A DNA stretch of 64,000 nucleotides, from positions 4,887,001 to 4,951,000 of the forward strand of contig NC_092359.1 in assembly GCF_030848805.1 (NCBI RefSeq), given 5' to 3'. A program made the position numbers and the translations under genes. Positions within the stretch are counted from its first letter, which is position 1. Every line of letters starts with the position of its first letter. The notes below the pieces were generated by a model, which was given only the letters and a program-made list of their open reading frames with translations, was not told the DNA's origin and searched no databases. Below are positions 14,671-28,472 of this stretch, one piece after another. This DNA comes from Temnothorax longispinosus. Lineage: Eukaryota; Arthropoda; Insecta; Hymenoptera; Formicidae.

Positions 14671-15686
14671 GCGTCTCCCATGTAGACGCATAAAATGGTA
14701 ACGATCATGCCTCCTCAGTAGAGCGGGACGCATTGTGTACCAGGGCGATCCAAGCGAGCGTTACTCTCGCGCACCATAAATTACGGCGTCCGAGCACGTA
14801 CAGAGGCGTTTCAGAAATTATTCAACTGTCTCCGCGGGATTGCCGGGCAAAAATACAAAGGCATGATTTATATTCGATCGTGCTTCTTATGCATTGAATG
14901 TTCGCGATGCCGGGCACGTGCGGCTAAAGAAATGGAAAGAGCGCATAGAACGTGTTCGCGTCTTCTCGTTTCTCGACCTCACTTCCTATTACAGCGATTT
15001 CCAATATTTGACCGAGCTTATGCCTAAACATGGAGCAATGACCGCGTTGCTAAACGTCACCAAGCGAATCTCTTATGTCGAATTTTTAACGTATCGATGA
15101 CCAATCGAATAGGCGTGATCTATAGGATTAAAGAGATTAAAAAACAAGTGACATAGCGTTGCGAAACGAAGATCAGAACGTCTTCGTCCACGCCTTCTCG
15201 ATGTAGAGAGTATCTGAGAGTAGACGGAAGAAAATAGGAGAGAATCCGAAAGGCGGAAGATGCGGAATAGGACGAGACAGAAGTGGAGAAACATCCATCG
15301 CGCTTGCGGAGTGGCGTTACGGAGGCAGAAGTGGCTACGTAACTTATACTCTGATTTGTTACACTTTATGCATCGTAATGTTCGCTACTCCATAAAATGT
15401 TCAGCGCGCGGAAAGACAACCACGGCATGGATCCTCGTCTGTATCGCGAGTTTTCGCGGAAAGGGTCTCATTATTTACTTAAGGTGCACGACTTGCCTTT
15501 TACTCGCTTTTCGTCGGCCATATCTACGAAGAAAGAGAGTGTCGGGTAACGTCGATGTCGAAGAATGTAGACAAATTACAAACGTAAAATATTGATTAGA
15601 TTTTATAGACACGAATTTATCTTCAGTAAGGACTGTAAGTAAAACTAGATTGTTACGGGCTATTTAGGATATCAATAAATTTTGGT

Positions 15687-16022
15687 ATTCGACTAAAATT
15701 AGTCGAATTTATTCTTGATTAAGAAACGAATAACTGAAAAAAATATTTAGTTAACTAATAAAAAAAAACTAATATTATTGGATTGGCATTTTTTCTCAGT
15801 GTACGGCTTTTAGATATCTTGGTACGATAAATTTTTTTTACATTTATATTTTTTACAATAAATATTTTATTAATTGAATAAAGCATATCTATTTTAAATA
15901 CATATATTTAAAATTAATATTTTATTAATAAATAAAAATATAAATTTAAATAAATAAAAAAATAAATAAATATATATTAGGAGGCTCCTAATAAATATTT
16001 TTTTGGATTTTTTCTCAATGTA
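15687..16022. repeat. AT-rich palindrome cluster, possible MITE remnant
   Basis: It contains a palindrome with 10-base arms ATTCGACTAA/TTAGTCGAAT (15687-15708), the perfect 12-mer TTAGTTAACTAA (15747-15758), and a long palindrome centred on 15984 with arms of 16 bases and one mismatch (15968-16000). A 15-base direct repeat TTTTTTCTCA(G/A)TGTA occurs at 15789-15803 and 16008-16022. A transposon origin is inference only. Confidence 0.45.
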
Positions 16023-18061
16023 TATATGGGAAATATAAAATGCAATCAAAGCTTAGGAGACAATGGATGAAATCGGAAAATAAGCGAAAATCTAAAAAAT
16101 TATGGTATACTTTATTTGAAAATATGTATATTATACAGATAAATTTGTTATTCTTCACAGAGAAATGGAATTTGCTGCTGGTTTATAATAATAAATTGGC
16201 ATAGGAAAAAAAGGATTAATTAGAAATTTGTGGAATTAAATTTTAATAATTGTACAATCCATTTCGGAAAAATATTTGTGATTCACGAGGCACGACGAAA
16301 ATCCGCAGAATTGGAGAAATTTCCATCATCACATCAACTGACCTATTTTTTTTTTTTTTGAGAGCCTGTCGAATATTTTCGTTGTTAAAATGGACATCAC
16401 CGCGTGCGTTGGCCATAATACTCCTGCGTGTTATGCGAGCAATTCGCACGATCTACATCGTCGTTTCAGCTCGTAAAATCAATTCGGCCTTTATCGACGG
16501 ATTAGAGTATCTCCCCTGATTCGAGAGCGATAGTAACGCTCGGGTGGACAAGCGGTGTCACCGTGTAAACCATACAAATCGCACGCCCGTATAACAATTC
16601 ACGGTCCAACGCCTCCTCTCTGGTTGCACGCTTTACCCGGCTCGATTTTTGACACGAAAACATTATAGGCGTTGTGCTCATCGGAGCGTTTATCGACAAG
16701 AGAGGTCGATCTCTTGCTCGCCTTTGAAGCTGACGCGCGGTGGCTCAACAGTCGTACTGGCAGTAATGAGCGACCTTTCTAAACATTTCATTACGAGTAA
16801 AAAACATGATGTAGATGATTCACGCCGAACATATGTGAATATTTGGATGAAAGATCTTGAACATTATTTTTAATTGGTTGCTATAATATCGTTTTTTGTC
16901 ACAATTTGAATTTTGTAATCTATTTTGCAAAATGAATACGAATTGCATACGAATAGTATAAATAAAGCGATGAAAAAGCATCGGTCAATCTAGACCTGAC
17001 CACAGGGAAACTCTTTTCCTGGTGTTTTAATAATTCCAATAATCGAGCCGGTAGAATAGTTAGGCAAACCGCAGTTTTCGCGATACGCGGTCGGTTGGCG
17101 GTCGCGATTCACTTTCTATTATTTTCTCGATGGCGCAGCGGGAGATTAATGTAGGTTGAACACCGGTGCGGAGAGCGTGCCTGCACTACTAAACCATAGT
17201 CGTAGGTAGCTCTCGGCAGCTAGTGGCAGTCGGGACTAGCAGCTATAGACTCGTCTAGTTGGTAGCTGCGGCGCGTCTCGCTCGTTATAACCACAGACTT
17301 GCTACTGGTCGAGGGAGGGTGGGTGGATGGAAATACAGGGGTTGGAGAAGCCAACTGGAGAGATGTATATAAGTCCTACATGCGAGGAATAAACATTGCA
17401 TGCTGGTAGCGTCCACGCCCCACGTCCAGGGCGCCTGTAATATGTCGGTTAGGTCAAGCGGATTCTGTCGTGCGAACGAAACGGTGGCTATGCTCCGACT
17501 GTATATAACCACAAGGTGTGACGAAGTTGAACTGATTTCAGAATGGTCAAAGGTGTGACTAATTATTTCCACAGTTATATACACGGGCGAGAACACGCGG
17601 GAATATCGATTTGCAGAAACACAACCATCAAGCCGTTACAAATTCTTTCCACAATATTGTTGACTTTATAAGAAGATAGTTGAAAATTTATATTTTTTAG
17701 TTTATCTTATACTCACGGCAACGATAGATTTCTTGATGTCGAGACCTTTATCGCGTTGCATATATAGGCGTACCGTCATCGAATCTTACGCGCCGAAACT
17801 GCCGACGTGATAGAAGATCGGTAGAAATCTTCTGTGCTATAAAGCACGGAAGCTTCGAGATATTCGTCGAACTAGCGCTCGTTACAGCCTGACGCCTCGT
17901 CGTTGGCGGCGGCGGAGACGACGGTGAGGTGGTGAGTGGATTTAAACGTTCACACTAGATTACGCAAATGGGACGATAATGCGGCGAATCATTTCCGCGC
18001 GGAACCATCGAATAACTCGATCCACCTTCCACGATAGGTTTTTTACCCCTCCCTACTGAAT

Positions 18062-18063
<2 letters not shown>

Positions 18064-18114
<51 letters not shown>
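18064..18114. repeat. Long (TC)n microsatellite
   Basis: About 25 uninterrupted TC units, pyrimidine on the + strand. Confidence 0.97.
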
Positions 18115-18117
<3 letters not shown>

Positions 18118-19034
18118 TCCCTCTCTTCCCGTTTCAACCTGAGTCTTTCGACAGGGATCCTCTCGATGTCGTACGGTGTTACTTACCGACTTGCATGGAA
18201 ACGACTTGCCCGGGTCGCTTCAGAATTCCATGCAAATGGTAACGGCCTCGCCGTTCCTAGACCGTCCGAGACCATTTGGCCGGCATAACGCACGGCCGGG
18301 ACAACTTTACGGTGTCTAACATCGGGGAAATGCAGCTGTTTTTATTTTGCGAAATATTCTTGGCACAGATGCGCTTTCGTGGCGATAAAGAACGATAATT
18401 CCAGTTCGTGAACCAATATGATACATCTACATTATATCTCGAGATGAAACCATACATTATCCTTTGAACATTCTAATGATTTTATATGACGTTTCGCAGA
18501 CGAAAGTTTATTTCGATGTATGCGTTTTAATAACTCTGCATACGTTTAGAGAAGTATCTTTCAAAGCGCAACATCCAGCGTAACGCCTTTTTGAAATCCG
18601 TCGAACCGCATGATATGGAGTAGGGTTACGAAGTTCGGGCGCACATGCTGCTATCATGTTCCGCGCAGAAAGCAGTTACGTTAAAGCGTAGGAGGTGGGT
18701 GCAACCTACAGAATTACGTATGCAACTAGGTGCGCTCACCAAAACGACTTACCTGAAATTTAATGCGCCAGGTTATCTTTTGGAAACTCCAATTTCTATG
18801 GATTGCCTTTACGATCTTCTTCATGACCGCAAACTGGATAGATAATCGAAGTGATTAACGTTACAAGCATATAAACGGTATCATTACGACACAGAATTTC
18901 TTAGAATTATTACTTGCAATTAATATATATATATTCGCGATGGTGGCATATACGATTCATTTTAGTTTTTCATTTTATATCATTCGCGCTTGAATGAGCT
19001 TAGCTTTTAGAAATATGGAGGGACGACGAATGTG

Positions 19035-19070
19035 CCTTCGATCACGTAAAGACGTTACTTTGATCGAAGG
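19035..19070. repeat. 10-bp inverted repeat with nested stem
   Basis: CCTTCGATCA and TGATCGAAGG are separated by 16 bases that contain a further GTAA/TTAC pair. Confidence 0.85.
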
Positions 19071-21790
19071 AATGGCCGTCGACTTTACGGAGAAAGCCAA
19101 CAAGGCATTTTTCGCGGGAGAGCACTATTTCATGCAGATGGAAGACTCTCCGGAGGATGATTTATTCGTTGCACGTAGGAAATACCGAGGGAAATGGAAC
19201 TTATACAAGCCGAACGACGGAACGTATCGTGAATGTTCTTCGGCATATTTTTTTTACGATAGATTTGTCAGGGGATATAGTTGGTTATATTCGGCGGTTC
19301 CAATTCTGTCATGCAAATTGATAAATATTTTAAATTCAAATTCTTTATCGGCTTATTTTTATCTCGACTGTAACAATAGATTAAATTCTACAATAAATAT
19401 GTTAAATTCCCAGCTTTAATGGTGCTTTTTCGTTTTTTTTTTCATAAAATAATATATTTTTAGAGACTCGCCGCAGAGAACAAAGAACAAATTTTCCTAG
19501 TTATTCAGCATCAACGAAACGTAGAATATTCCTCGTCTTCTATCCTTATATGATACATTGTCAGTTTCAGTTACGGTTGTAGAACGATGAGATATTCTCA
19601 CGATGCATATAAGTCAGAGAGACTGCAAGGATGATAAATCCCACACGTGCCTTTAGGTTGGCCGTGTTATTGCTGCCGAGTACGGGGCGAGATGAATCCG
19701 GGGATGACGATGGTCTCGCGTGTCTTGTAATTCCGTACATTCGCGATCGCCCTTCTTCGTCGCCGTCCTCTTGGACCCTTCACCCTCACTTCGTCCCTTT
19801 TCGGTAGATCTCTCTTGGCTGCCGGATATGTCGGCTATCCTGATATTCGTCCCGTGACACTCAAACGCCCCGAGTACCGTCGTCGGAACATATACAGCTC
19901 ACGTACCGGTTTAATATAGGCACGACGGTAACACTGGGACTGTTCCATTTCGCGCACAGTACGCGCCGCCGCATACATGCGTTTGTCAAGTGGTAGGAAG
20001 GCGCCGATGTGTCCTCGAGAAGAGCGACCAAAGGACCTCGCCAAGACTCTCGCCATTATTATCGTCGAGCATTTCGACGACCCGCCACGTACGTGCCTCC
20101 GTTCATGCGACAAGTATTTGACAGGTGTCAACGGTCCAGGCATGCGAGAAGCACCGAAAGTAAAATCGACACGGTTGAAACATGGAATTTCTTTACGCAG
20201 CACGCTTGCGGTTACCGTTGAGCTCCGAATTCTTTAGCGACACTAAAGACTGTCGCGTGTCACGTATGCTTATACGAGTTTAGTAATTTGCATAACGCGA
20301 CACGCTCACGCGCCGACGACAGATCCGCGGTTTTTGAGGCAATAGTTGAGGCAGTGTCATGTACCGGGACTGTAAATCAGACACTGCCGACGTGACCCTC
20401 GCTTCGCGGCTCACGGGAACGGAACGCTGCATTGACAGCCATAAACATGTCACCGTGGAACATCTCTGGTGCGGGCTCTGATGTATTGCGTATTATTTTG
20501 GTTATTGGCATCCGCGAAGGGACACTCGGCCCAAGTATGATTTCCCAAATGGACTCGCTCGCGAAATGTGACGATTTATGAAATGTTCACGTGGAATTAA
20601 TTAGTTGTTGCATTATTGTACTCATTTTTAACCTTATATGAATGCCAGTGTTAACAACGAGAAAGGAATGATAGTTTAGTTTTGCATTTGGTCAGGAAGC
20701 AGATAATTAATTGTTAATTAGATCGTAAACATCTTTCCAGCCGTGAAAATTTGTCGGTAAGCGGTTTGCGTGAATCCGGCAGATTACTTTTGAGCAATGG
20801 TCGGTTGGGCATCTACATCCCGCGGCGATTATAACACCCGTGGAATTAAGCAGTATAAAATATTCATGGGTAACCTTTATGAGCGGGGGCTATGCGCGAG
20901 CGTATATTATTTTATTACCTAGTGGACGTTGCATAATGTTCACGCAGCACGTAGGCGGGGACGCGGGGTCGATTGTTACGATGTCCTCTATTGTTTTATA
21001 TATATTATAATTTGTCACCGCGCTGTCCAACCGTCCAAAGCATCGCCCATCCTACCGACCTAGCCGGCTCGGCATTTTGCCAGATATAATTCGACTTTTC
21101 AGTAGAGATTCACGCGTGTTTGCGCGCCGCTATAACGTTATATTCGTTCGAAATCTAATTCCGTGATAACAAATCAACTTAATCGGAAACGTGGTATTAA
21201 ATGGCCGAGATAGATGAACACAGACCGTTGAATTGCAATAAATTTAGATACGTTTGGAATATTGATCACTGTGCAAATGTAATTGCACTGTGCGTTATTC
21301 AATATCATTTATTATTAATGGATCAATTGCGGATATGAATTATTGTACCGTGCATGCGAGGATTTGTCTCGCTCGAAATTATGTTATTCCGAACATGCGC
21401 TACGCGCGTTATAAGTAACCAATTTTAAACTTCAATTAATTGTGATTACCGTAGAATGGTGTTGTGTTCCAGAAATGTTCTTTTTGTCTCCCGAATACAA
21501 ATATTGCTATATACGCTACAATATTTCCGTCAGCCGGATCTGCCGGATAGCTGCCGCGCCGGAACTCCGATTCCGATTTCCGCAATATTTGGACACATAA
21601 ATTACAATTTGTACGTAATGAGATAAATAATTTGGTCAGCTGTTGTACGACGAATCGATATCGGTGACGATATCGGTTTCTTTTTGCCTCGCAGATCGTC
21701 AAGTATCGGTCGGATGTGGCGACGCATAAAAGCTCGACGCAGAGAACTGCTACGCGGCGAGAGGGTGATCGAAACTAGAGAACCTTTATA

Positions 21791-21802
21791 GGGGGGGGGG
21801 GG
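21791..21802. repeat. Poly-G tract (12 G)
   Basis: Twelve consecutive G bases. Confidence 0.97.
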
Positions 21803-24800
21803 ATGAGAAAAGACGACGCGCGCGCAGCTCGTGTAGAAGTTTACGTGTGCGTATAAGGAGGTGGAATTGTGTGCGAGTGGGTCCAGTTAGGTGCTATTTT
21901 ACGGGCAGTAACTGCCGCCATAAACATAGCAAACACAGCCAGGGCAGGCCACGCTTTTGGCCCCATGGTCTCAATCGGTACAGCACACACTCTCCTCATA
22001 CCTCTCTCGCCACCTTTTTCCAATTTTATTTTATCCTCACCAGCAAGAATGTCTAATCGCTACATTCGCCCGTCCGTCCGCCCGCTCGTCTCTTCGTCAC
22101 CGACCGATCGGTCGGGAGATCGCTGCACCTGGGGGTGAGTTTGAAATGAACTCTCGACCCCTTTCGGACTGTCCCATCAGAGAGGATTAGATTTTATGGG
22201 TCGTTAGTCGGAATGAGACTGTCTATAATCGCCGAGAACTTAGAAATAGAGCGTGGCTGATTTTCGAGGCCATTAGTGTTTAACTGGCCGCCATTCAGTA
22301 CGTTGTGTTCTTACGTGAATTTATCTTCTCTTTTGCAAAGATTTTTTCAGATTTTCCAATTACGCGATTAAACACTGCTATCGTGTTATGGAAGCTAAGA
22401 ATTTAAGGTATAGAATTTTATCACTTTTGTTGGTCGATAGCGGTAACAATATTCACATATTCACAGGGTTATAACCTTTGAGATATTACGGTGCTAGAAT
22501 TCGTAATATAAAAAGCATTAGGGTTAAGGTACCTTTTTACAGTTCTGGAAACGAGGTCAATTGCATCCAGACTTAAGCTTTGTTCGTACGTGACGCAAAC
22601 GTTTTCAGCGTTCTCCAAGATACGATAGGTTACTCCGGGAGTAATTCTGGCTGTGTGACCCGCCGCGTCGCCCTCTTGCCCGTCGAGTTATCTCTGCAGT
22701 ATCTGCCGCATAAATCAGGAGCCGTGGATTACGAAGCTAAGACCGCGGAAGTAACGGGATTAACGTGCATCGCCGGTTAAGGGCGGGCGCGGGCGCGTTG
22801 CGCTTCGTGGTGTGGCGTAAACTCCATAATTAGAAGGATGAAACGCGGCTGCGTTACGTGTCTATGAGCTATCACTTACCCGCTTGTCCGAATTATGTGT
22901 ATCCGCTTGAAATTTTCCGCGAGCCATTATTCGCCAGTGATTATTTGTGTAATCCGAACATCGCAAAGGCATCTGTAGCCCTGTGGCTCGTAGATGAGAA
23001 GCGTATAGATGAGAAGTACCAGGGGCGATCTATCCCTTCAGCACTGAGACGAGTTTGTTTCCTTACGTAAGAACCGTATCGCGCGACCTGGTTTTCGTTG
23101 TTATAGTACCATGTCTCCGGAGTCGCGCGATACTCTGTTGGTTCTTGCCATTAGACCGAACTAGCGGTCTATTCTCGTAAACACCAACCCGCGTTTCTTA
23201 TCCCGATTCTCTCGACTTTCTAAAGTAATTTTGGAATTAGCTGCCGAAACTGTAGATTGCGAGGAAGCTCATTCTACTTTGAACGGCGGAGTTTGCAAAC
23301 ATATAAACTTAGTTGTCAAGGTGTTACTTCAGCTCGCCCACTTTCGGCTGATGAGAAGTTTCTGTCGCGAGAGCAATGCAATTTTCGAAAAAGAAGCAAC
23401 GATCGGTAGTATTTTCTTAGGGGCTAATGTAATTAAAATTTACGACAAACAACGATCGGGTCTCGACAGCGAGAATAAAGACTTAACGGCGATGTTTCAT
23501 CGATTATTCCGTAGTCCGTACTCCGCTATCGAAACAAACTAGACACTTATATTTATGTCATGGTTATATATCGACGATAGAAGCATTGCGGGAAGATATA
23601 GAGCACAACAGGCGTGGTCGACGGTTAACAGTTGGGTCACGTTGTTCTTGCAGTCGCAAATACTTTAATCTCGTGCTCATCCTACCAGTCGCTTCGCGAG
23701 CTTTTCGTCCGCGCCGAGACTTCCTTTTCCTTCGTTCGCGTCGCGTGGTGAGAATGTCCTCGTCTAGCCGATGTCGGATAGACTCAAGGTAGAAACGAGC
23801 CGGTAAGCCTCGCTTCTTAGCCAGCTTGGAGAATAACGCGGCGCCCTCGGCGCTCGAAAATCCTTCTCGCGTGAGCATCGGGGTCTCGCGTGTATTGTTC
23901 GATCCCCGATGTATGACCAGAATTAGAGATTTACGCGAATTCGCCGGAATTTATGTACGTATTCGTGAAAATTGACGCTGAGTTAGAGCTCTAGTACCGC
24001 ACGCTAGGCGGTGCGGTAAACTATAAGTTTCGACATTTATAGCAGAGCTGAAATTTATGTCGCGAGTCGAAATCGCGTCAGCGTACTTTATTAGCGCGAC
24101 GAAAGTAATATATTTGAATAGGGGGTGGATCTAATCGTATAATTGTCGGGACTCGCGTCTCTTCCAGCTAGATGGTACATTCTCCATTATTCCGACGAAA
24201 AGTAAATTGCAATGGTTTGGACGGTTACCAAGAAACGGTACGAATGCGAGTTAGCGGCAGGGAAATAGATCTCGAATACGCGGCAACTGCACGAGCAACG
24301 TGTAAACCGGGGTTTCTGGTTTCAGCGGATTATTTACGATAGTTCGCCGTAACATTTTTCAGAAGTTTAATGTGGCGAAATATTCACGATTCAGCGCTCT
24401 CCCAAAAATTCGAATGGAAAGGTTCATGTTTGTGTTTTCAAAGTTCTGACATAAAATCTTCTTTATACTGTTGCGTAGCGATACATTAGTGCTTTGTTGC
24501 GAAAGTATTATAGATTATGATACATATAGAATATAATAACTGATTCAGAAATAAGTTGATCATAATATACAGATTTGTATTTATCTCAAATACAAATGTT
24601 TGTTTAGCTTTACTTGCTTACTCTAATGTGTATGTCATTTTTGTTTAATTTCTCGGATATTGACATCAATTTCAAATTAAATAAAACAGGTAAATATCAT
24701 CTTAGAAAGAGCGAAGTAAACAACCAGAGGCAATGAAACTCCCGTGTCCGTTGTGCCGTTGATCTTTTCTTTTCACTCTATCTCTTCTGTCGTCCTTTAC

Positions 24801-24909
24801 TCTCCTGCGCCACAAACGGACCACTTCTATTTCTCCGGTCCAGGTCGGTCACCGTTTTCCAAGACCCCTCCACTCTTGACGCTCGAGAGAATAATTTAGA
24901 GAGCACTTT

Positions 24910-24987
24910 GGTGGTGACGGCGACGGCGACGGCGACGGCGGCAACGGTGGCGGTGGCGGTGGCGGTGGCGACGACGACAACGACGAC
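24910..24987. repeat. GAC/GGC/GGT trinucleotide-hexanucleotide repeat block
   Basis: GACGGC hexamers are followed by GGTGGC hexamers and then GAC/AAC triplets. They translate as Thr-Ala/Val-Ala runs on the + strand or poly-Pro on the minus strand, but nothing flanking looks coding. Confidence 0.9.
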
Positions 24988-25206
24988 TCTACCCAACCAG
25001 CAACCCACTCCGACCGAAGATGTCTTTCCACTCGCTTTTCCACTTTCTTCCTTTTGCCGCGCCCGCTTTATGAATTGTCTGGTCCGAAGTTATGGCCCGC
25101 CCGGGAAACCGTAAACTACCGGCAGCGCCGTCGCGAATCAACCGGAGGTGGACTGCCGGTGACGTTCGCGGGACCCTTTCGCAGAGAATCTTCGACAGAC
25201 TTCCGG

Positions 25207-25246
25207 TTGCTAGCGTCGGTTGCACTTTGCTAGCGTCGGTTGCACT
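25207..25246. repeat. Perfect 20-bp tandem duplication
   Basis: TTGCTAGCGTCGGTTGCACT occurs twice head to tail with no mismatch, which points to a recent slippage or duplication. Confidence 0.95.
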
Positions 25247-26586
25247 ATCAGCGGTATCGCCGTCTTTCTTAGCGAGGGTTACCTCGACTTAGAATCGAGT
25301 GATCGTCAAATGTTCTTCGACTTATGGACAATCCCGACCTCTTTCTCTCGTTTAAAATAATCATTTAAAATAATCGCTCCGACATTTGTTTGCGCGTTTC
25401 CTACAATATATGACAAATGCGATTTATACACAGTATCATATTAATCCGGATTATATAGACGAGAGAAAAAATACATTAACCACATGCAATATAACGCGCA
25501 ATGCGTAAGCGTCGCGATCGATCATTGCGCAATTAAACGTAGTAGAGAGCGAAGCGAGATGACATCTGGACGTTGCAAGCTTTCTCTGATGGATGACAGT
25601 TCTTGCTGCTTTGGGCGACGCACCGATACTCGATGATATTTTGATAGCCAGATCGACGTTGACACAATGACAAGTTTGCTTCTGATGCGCGAGAGAGAAC
25701 GCGGCGGTGCCGCAGAGTAGTATCGCAGAGAGACAAGAGCATGACTAAACCAATACTTTGATGGATGATGCCATCACTCGAGCATGACATCAATACGAAT
25801 GTTTGAAGGAACGCGCTGTCGGAAAGAAAATAGGTGTCGCGAGAAAACATTTTTATACCGCCACGCGTTTTATAAATGTGATGTACGTATTATTGCAAAG
25901 GGATAAAGTCTTGTTTTACATTTTTGTATTTGTTTTGTATTTATCTATTTATAAGATATCTCGATATCTCACAAAAATTTTTACTTTAGCAAATTTTTTT
26001 TGCAAATTAAAGTGTTAGTACATGCTAAACATTCATATAAACATGTTGCGTCTCTGACAACGACCACGATTTTAAATTTACTTTTTCTCGAGCTTATTCG
26101 TTAATTAATCTTTGTTTTTGCGCGTGCAATGCTAAAGGGGGATCATATTTGTCCGATCACTGGCGCGGAAACGCGTGACATACATCGGCGCAACGGTCTC
26201 CGATAAAGTTACGCGTCGTCCGTCTCTCTATGACTCTCGTTTTATGAGTACGGAAAAGAAGACTGGTCAAAGAGAAAGAGAGGAGACGATGGTTTTCGTG
26301 ACCACGAAATATAGTCGGGACCCTTTTGTCGCTACAAAGAGCGAGCCCGCGGCGAGGAGCTCGGCGGAGCGAGGGGCGCGTTAATACTAAAAGCAATAAG
26401 CAAGGAGTGGTCACGGTTTGGACGGGGTGCGGATACAGGGTTTTCCGAAGTTATTGTTGTGACCACCACTATTCCGCCCGGCTAGCATCTCCACTACCCT
26501 TTCTTGACTCGCCTTGCTAAATGAAATTTTGCCCCGTGTGCGGAAGACTACGTAACAAAGATCGGGAAAAGTTTGTTGGCATCGAG

Positions 26587-26613
26587 AGAAAATTATACAG
26601 GGTATAATTTTCT
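26587..26613. repeat. Perfect 11-bp inverted repeat, 5-base loop
   Basis: Arms AGAAAATTATA and TATAATTTTCT surround CAGGG. Confidence 0.9.
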
Positions 26614-28472
26614 GATCCTCTTGAGTATTTTTACATTAGCGTATTTCTTGAACAGGAAAACAGTTTTCGCTTTGCCGTTTTTTCTCGGTGTAAAATAATA
26701 GTGCATCCAGGTTCATAATAAATAAATATTTTTGCGTACCGTCGATCAACTCGCGCTCGCTAAAAATTTGAGTGATCCCGAAGTAGAGAAATGTCTATAT
26801 ACTTCTCTAGCGCATGCATGATTGTAAACCGCAGAAAATGGCGCATTCATTTGAAAATGATATCTTTTTGACGATATAAAAATGTTTTTTCATCTTGGTT
26901 TATTCTCTGCCTTTTTATTTTGAACCGATTTCACAATATTTTCGCTTGTATGATATTTTCTCTTGAGTCCAATTTTCCTTCGTTTTTCCTTTTTTTTTTA
27001 TATCGCTGTATACCGGTGTATCGTACCGCGCGGCGATTCAGCAAGCACGACGAGTTACGGACTCTCTCTGTCATAAAGTGCAGAGCGGCGAACTCGCGCA
27101 CGACGTGCTCAGAAAAAACGATCTCATCAGGATGTTTCGATTCGGGAGAATTGTATTTGGCGGCGCCGTGTCCGGGATTAAGCGTCGCGCGACTCGACTC
27201 CGAAAGAACTGGGTCATCGATCCCCAATATAATTTTAAATTAGCGCACATGGTCAGTATACCATATCGCGCGTATTGCCTCCCCGGATTCGGAAAAGATC
27301 AGTCGAAGAAACAATTTCAATATGACGCGTCTCACCTTGCGTTTCGTTTTCCCTTGTTATCCGGCTCGGCATTTCGAAATTTTTTATTCGCGACGATCTA
27401 TCAGTTTAATCGGCTCCCGGCCGATTCGCGCAGTACACAACGAATCGCAGCATCACGGCATCGCCGCTCTGCGTAATCCTCGCGCCGGCAATTTATATTA
27501 ATTAGCCCGTTCGCGCGCGGGACCATTCGCGCTCAACATAAATTACCGCTGCTAATGATGAATGTCAGATATAAACGTAATATTATGCAACCGTGCAGCT
27601 GTGTACGAGTGCCGCGCGTCCGGGGGTTGCCTTCACCCTCACGCTGCCAAGTAGATCCGGGTCGTTAGAGGCGCGCACCAGTCAGCCATACGTGACAGCG
27701 CGTACGTGTATGCACATACACTCGTCGCCAAATCAACGTTTCTGTATGATGATTACAATCCGTCGACACGCACAGTAACACGGCTACGATTCGACATTAT
27801 CTCCAACCGCGGTGATTACAAATCATTGATCAAAAATTAGCGAACCGCGCAATGATTGCCGTTTTAATAAGTGCTTCTATTTGAGCTCATCTATGTCATT
27901 TGCTCGTTACATAATGTATCGCTATAGCTGTGCGATTTTGAAGCGTATGGCGAATGTAAATGTAGTGAAGATTTAAAGTACGGATGAGATATAAATAAGT
28001 TAATTTTTCCGGTATAATTTATGGTTTCCTAGCTATTATTATAGCCTATATATTATAGAAATTAAATGTTAACTAAAATCTTACATGACATGCTGTTTTA
28101 TTCTCGTGATTAAATCTCGAATTTCTAACTGCATTGTATTTTAGTAATTTAACCTAGATTCGCTTGATGGGGCAATTAGCACAATCGCGACGTTCTGACT
28201 TGGCGGAGATAAGGGAAATACACGAGGAATTTGCGTAAGCGCAGATATCGTGAATATTTTGACAGATGTCTAGCTTTATTTAGCGTGCTCCGCTTACTGA
28301 CGGACAAGGCGTCATAAACGCCTCCGTGCGCATTTAAGAGTCGAATAACAAGTCCGGGCACGATCAGTGTAACGAGTTAGCCAAACTCTTGTTTTTAGCA
28401 CTTGCCACTTTTATCCAGCCAGCCGAAGAATCTTGCAGCCTCTGCATTTCCACAGTCTACTCGGAAATCCAC

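Larger units (their letters stand above)
8001..16300. other. Non-coding segment, mostly AT-rich
   Basis: No gene recognised. Strongly AT-rich at 8200-8460, 8890-9350, 10450-10740, 12830-13130, 13560-13780 and 15600-16240. A degenerate tandem repeat lies at 14459-14670 and a group of palindromes at 15687-16000. CG-richer islands at about 13200-13500, 13880-14310 and 14680-15580 show no coding signature. Confidence 0.6.
16301..24700. other. Non-coding segment, CpG-rich
   Basis: No gene recognised. A 14-T run is at about 16347-16360 and a long TC microsatellite at 18064-18114. CpG-dense DNA occupies about 17000-18250, 19640-20560 and 20730-24340. A 141-codon frame at 18994-19419 (+) matches nothing I know. 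A perfect 16-bp palindrome (CCGACCGATCGGTCGG) is at 22100-22115, which is about what chance gives in 64 kb. Confidence 0.6.

Noticed and set aside
22100..22115. Perfect 16-bp palindrome.
   Set aside because: About one is expected by chance in 64 kb, and there is no other context.
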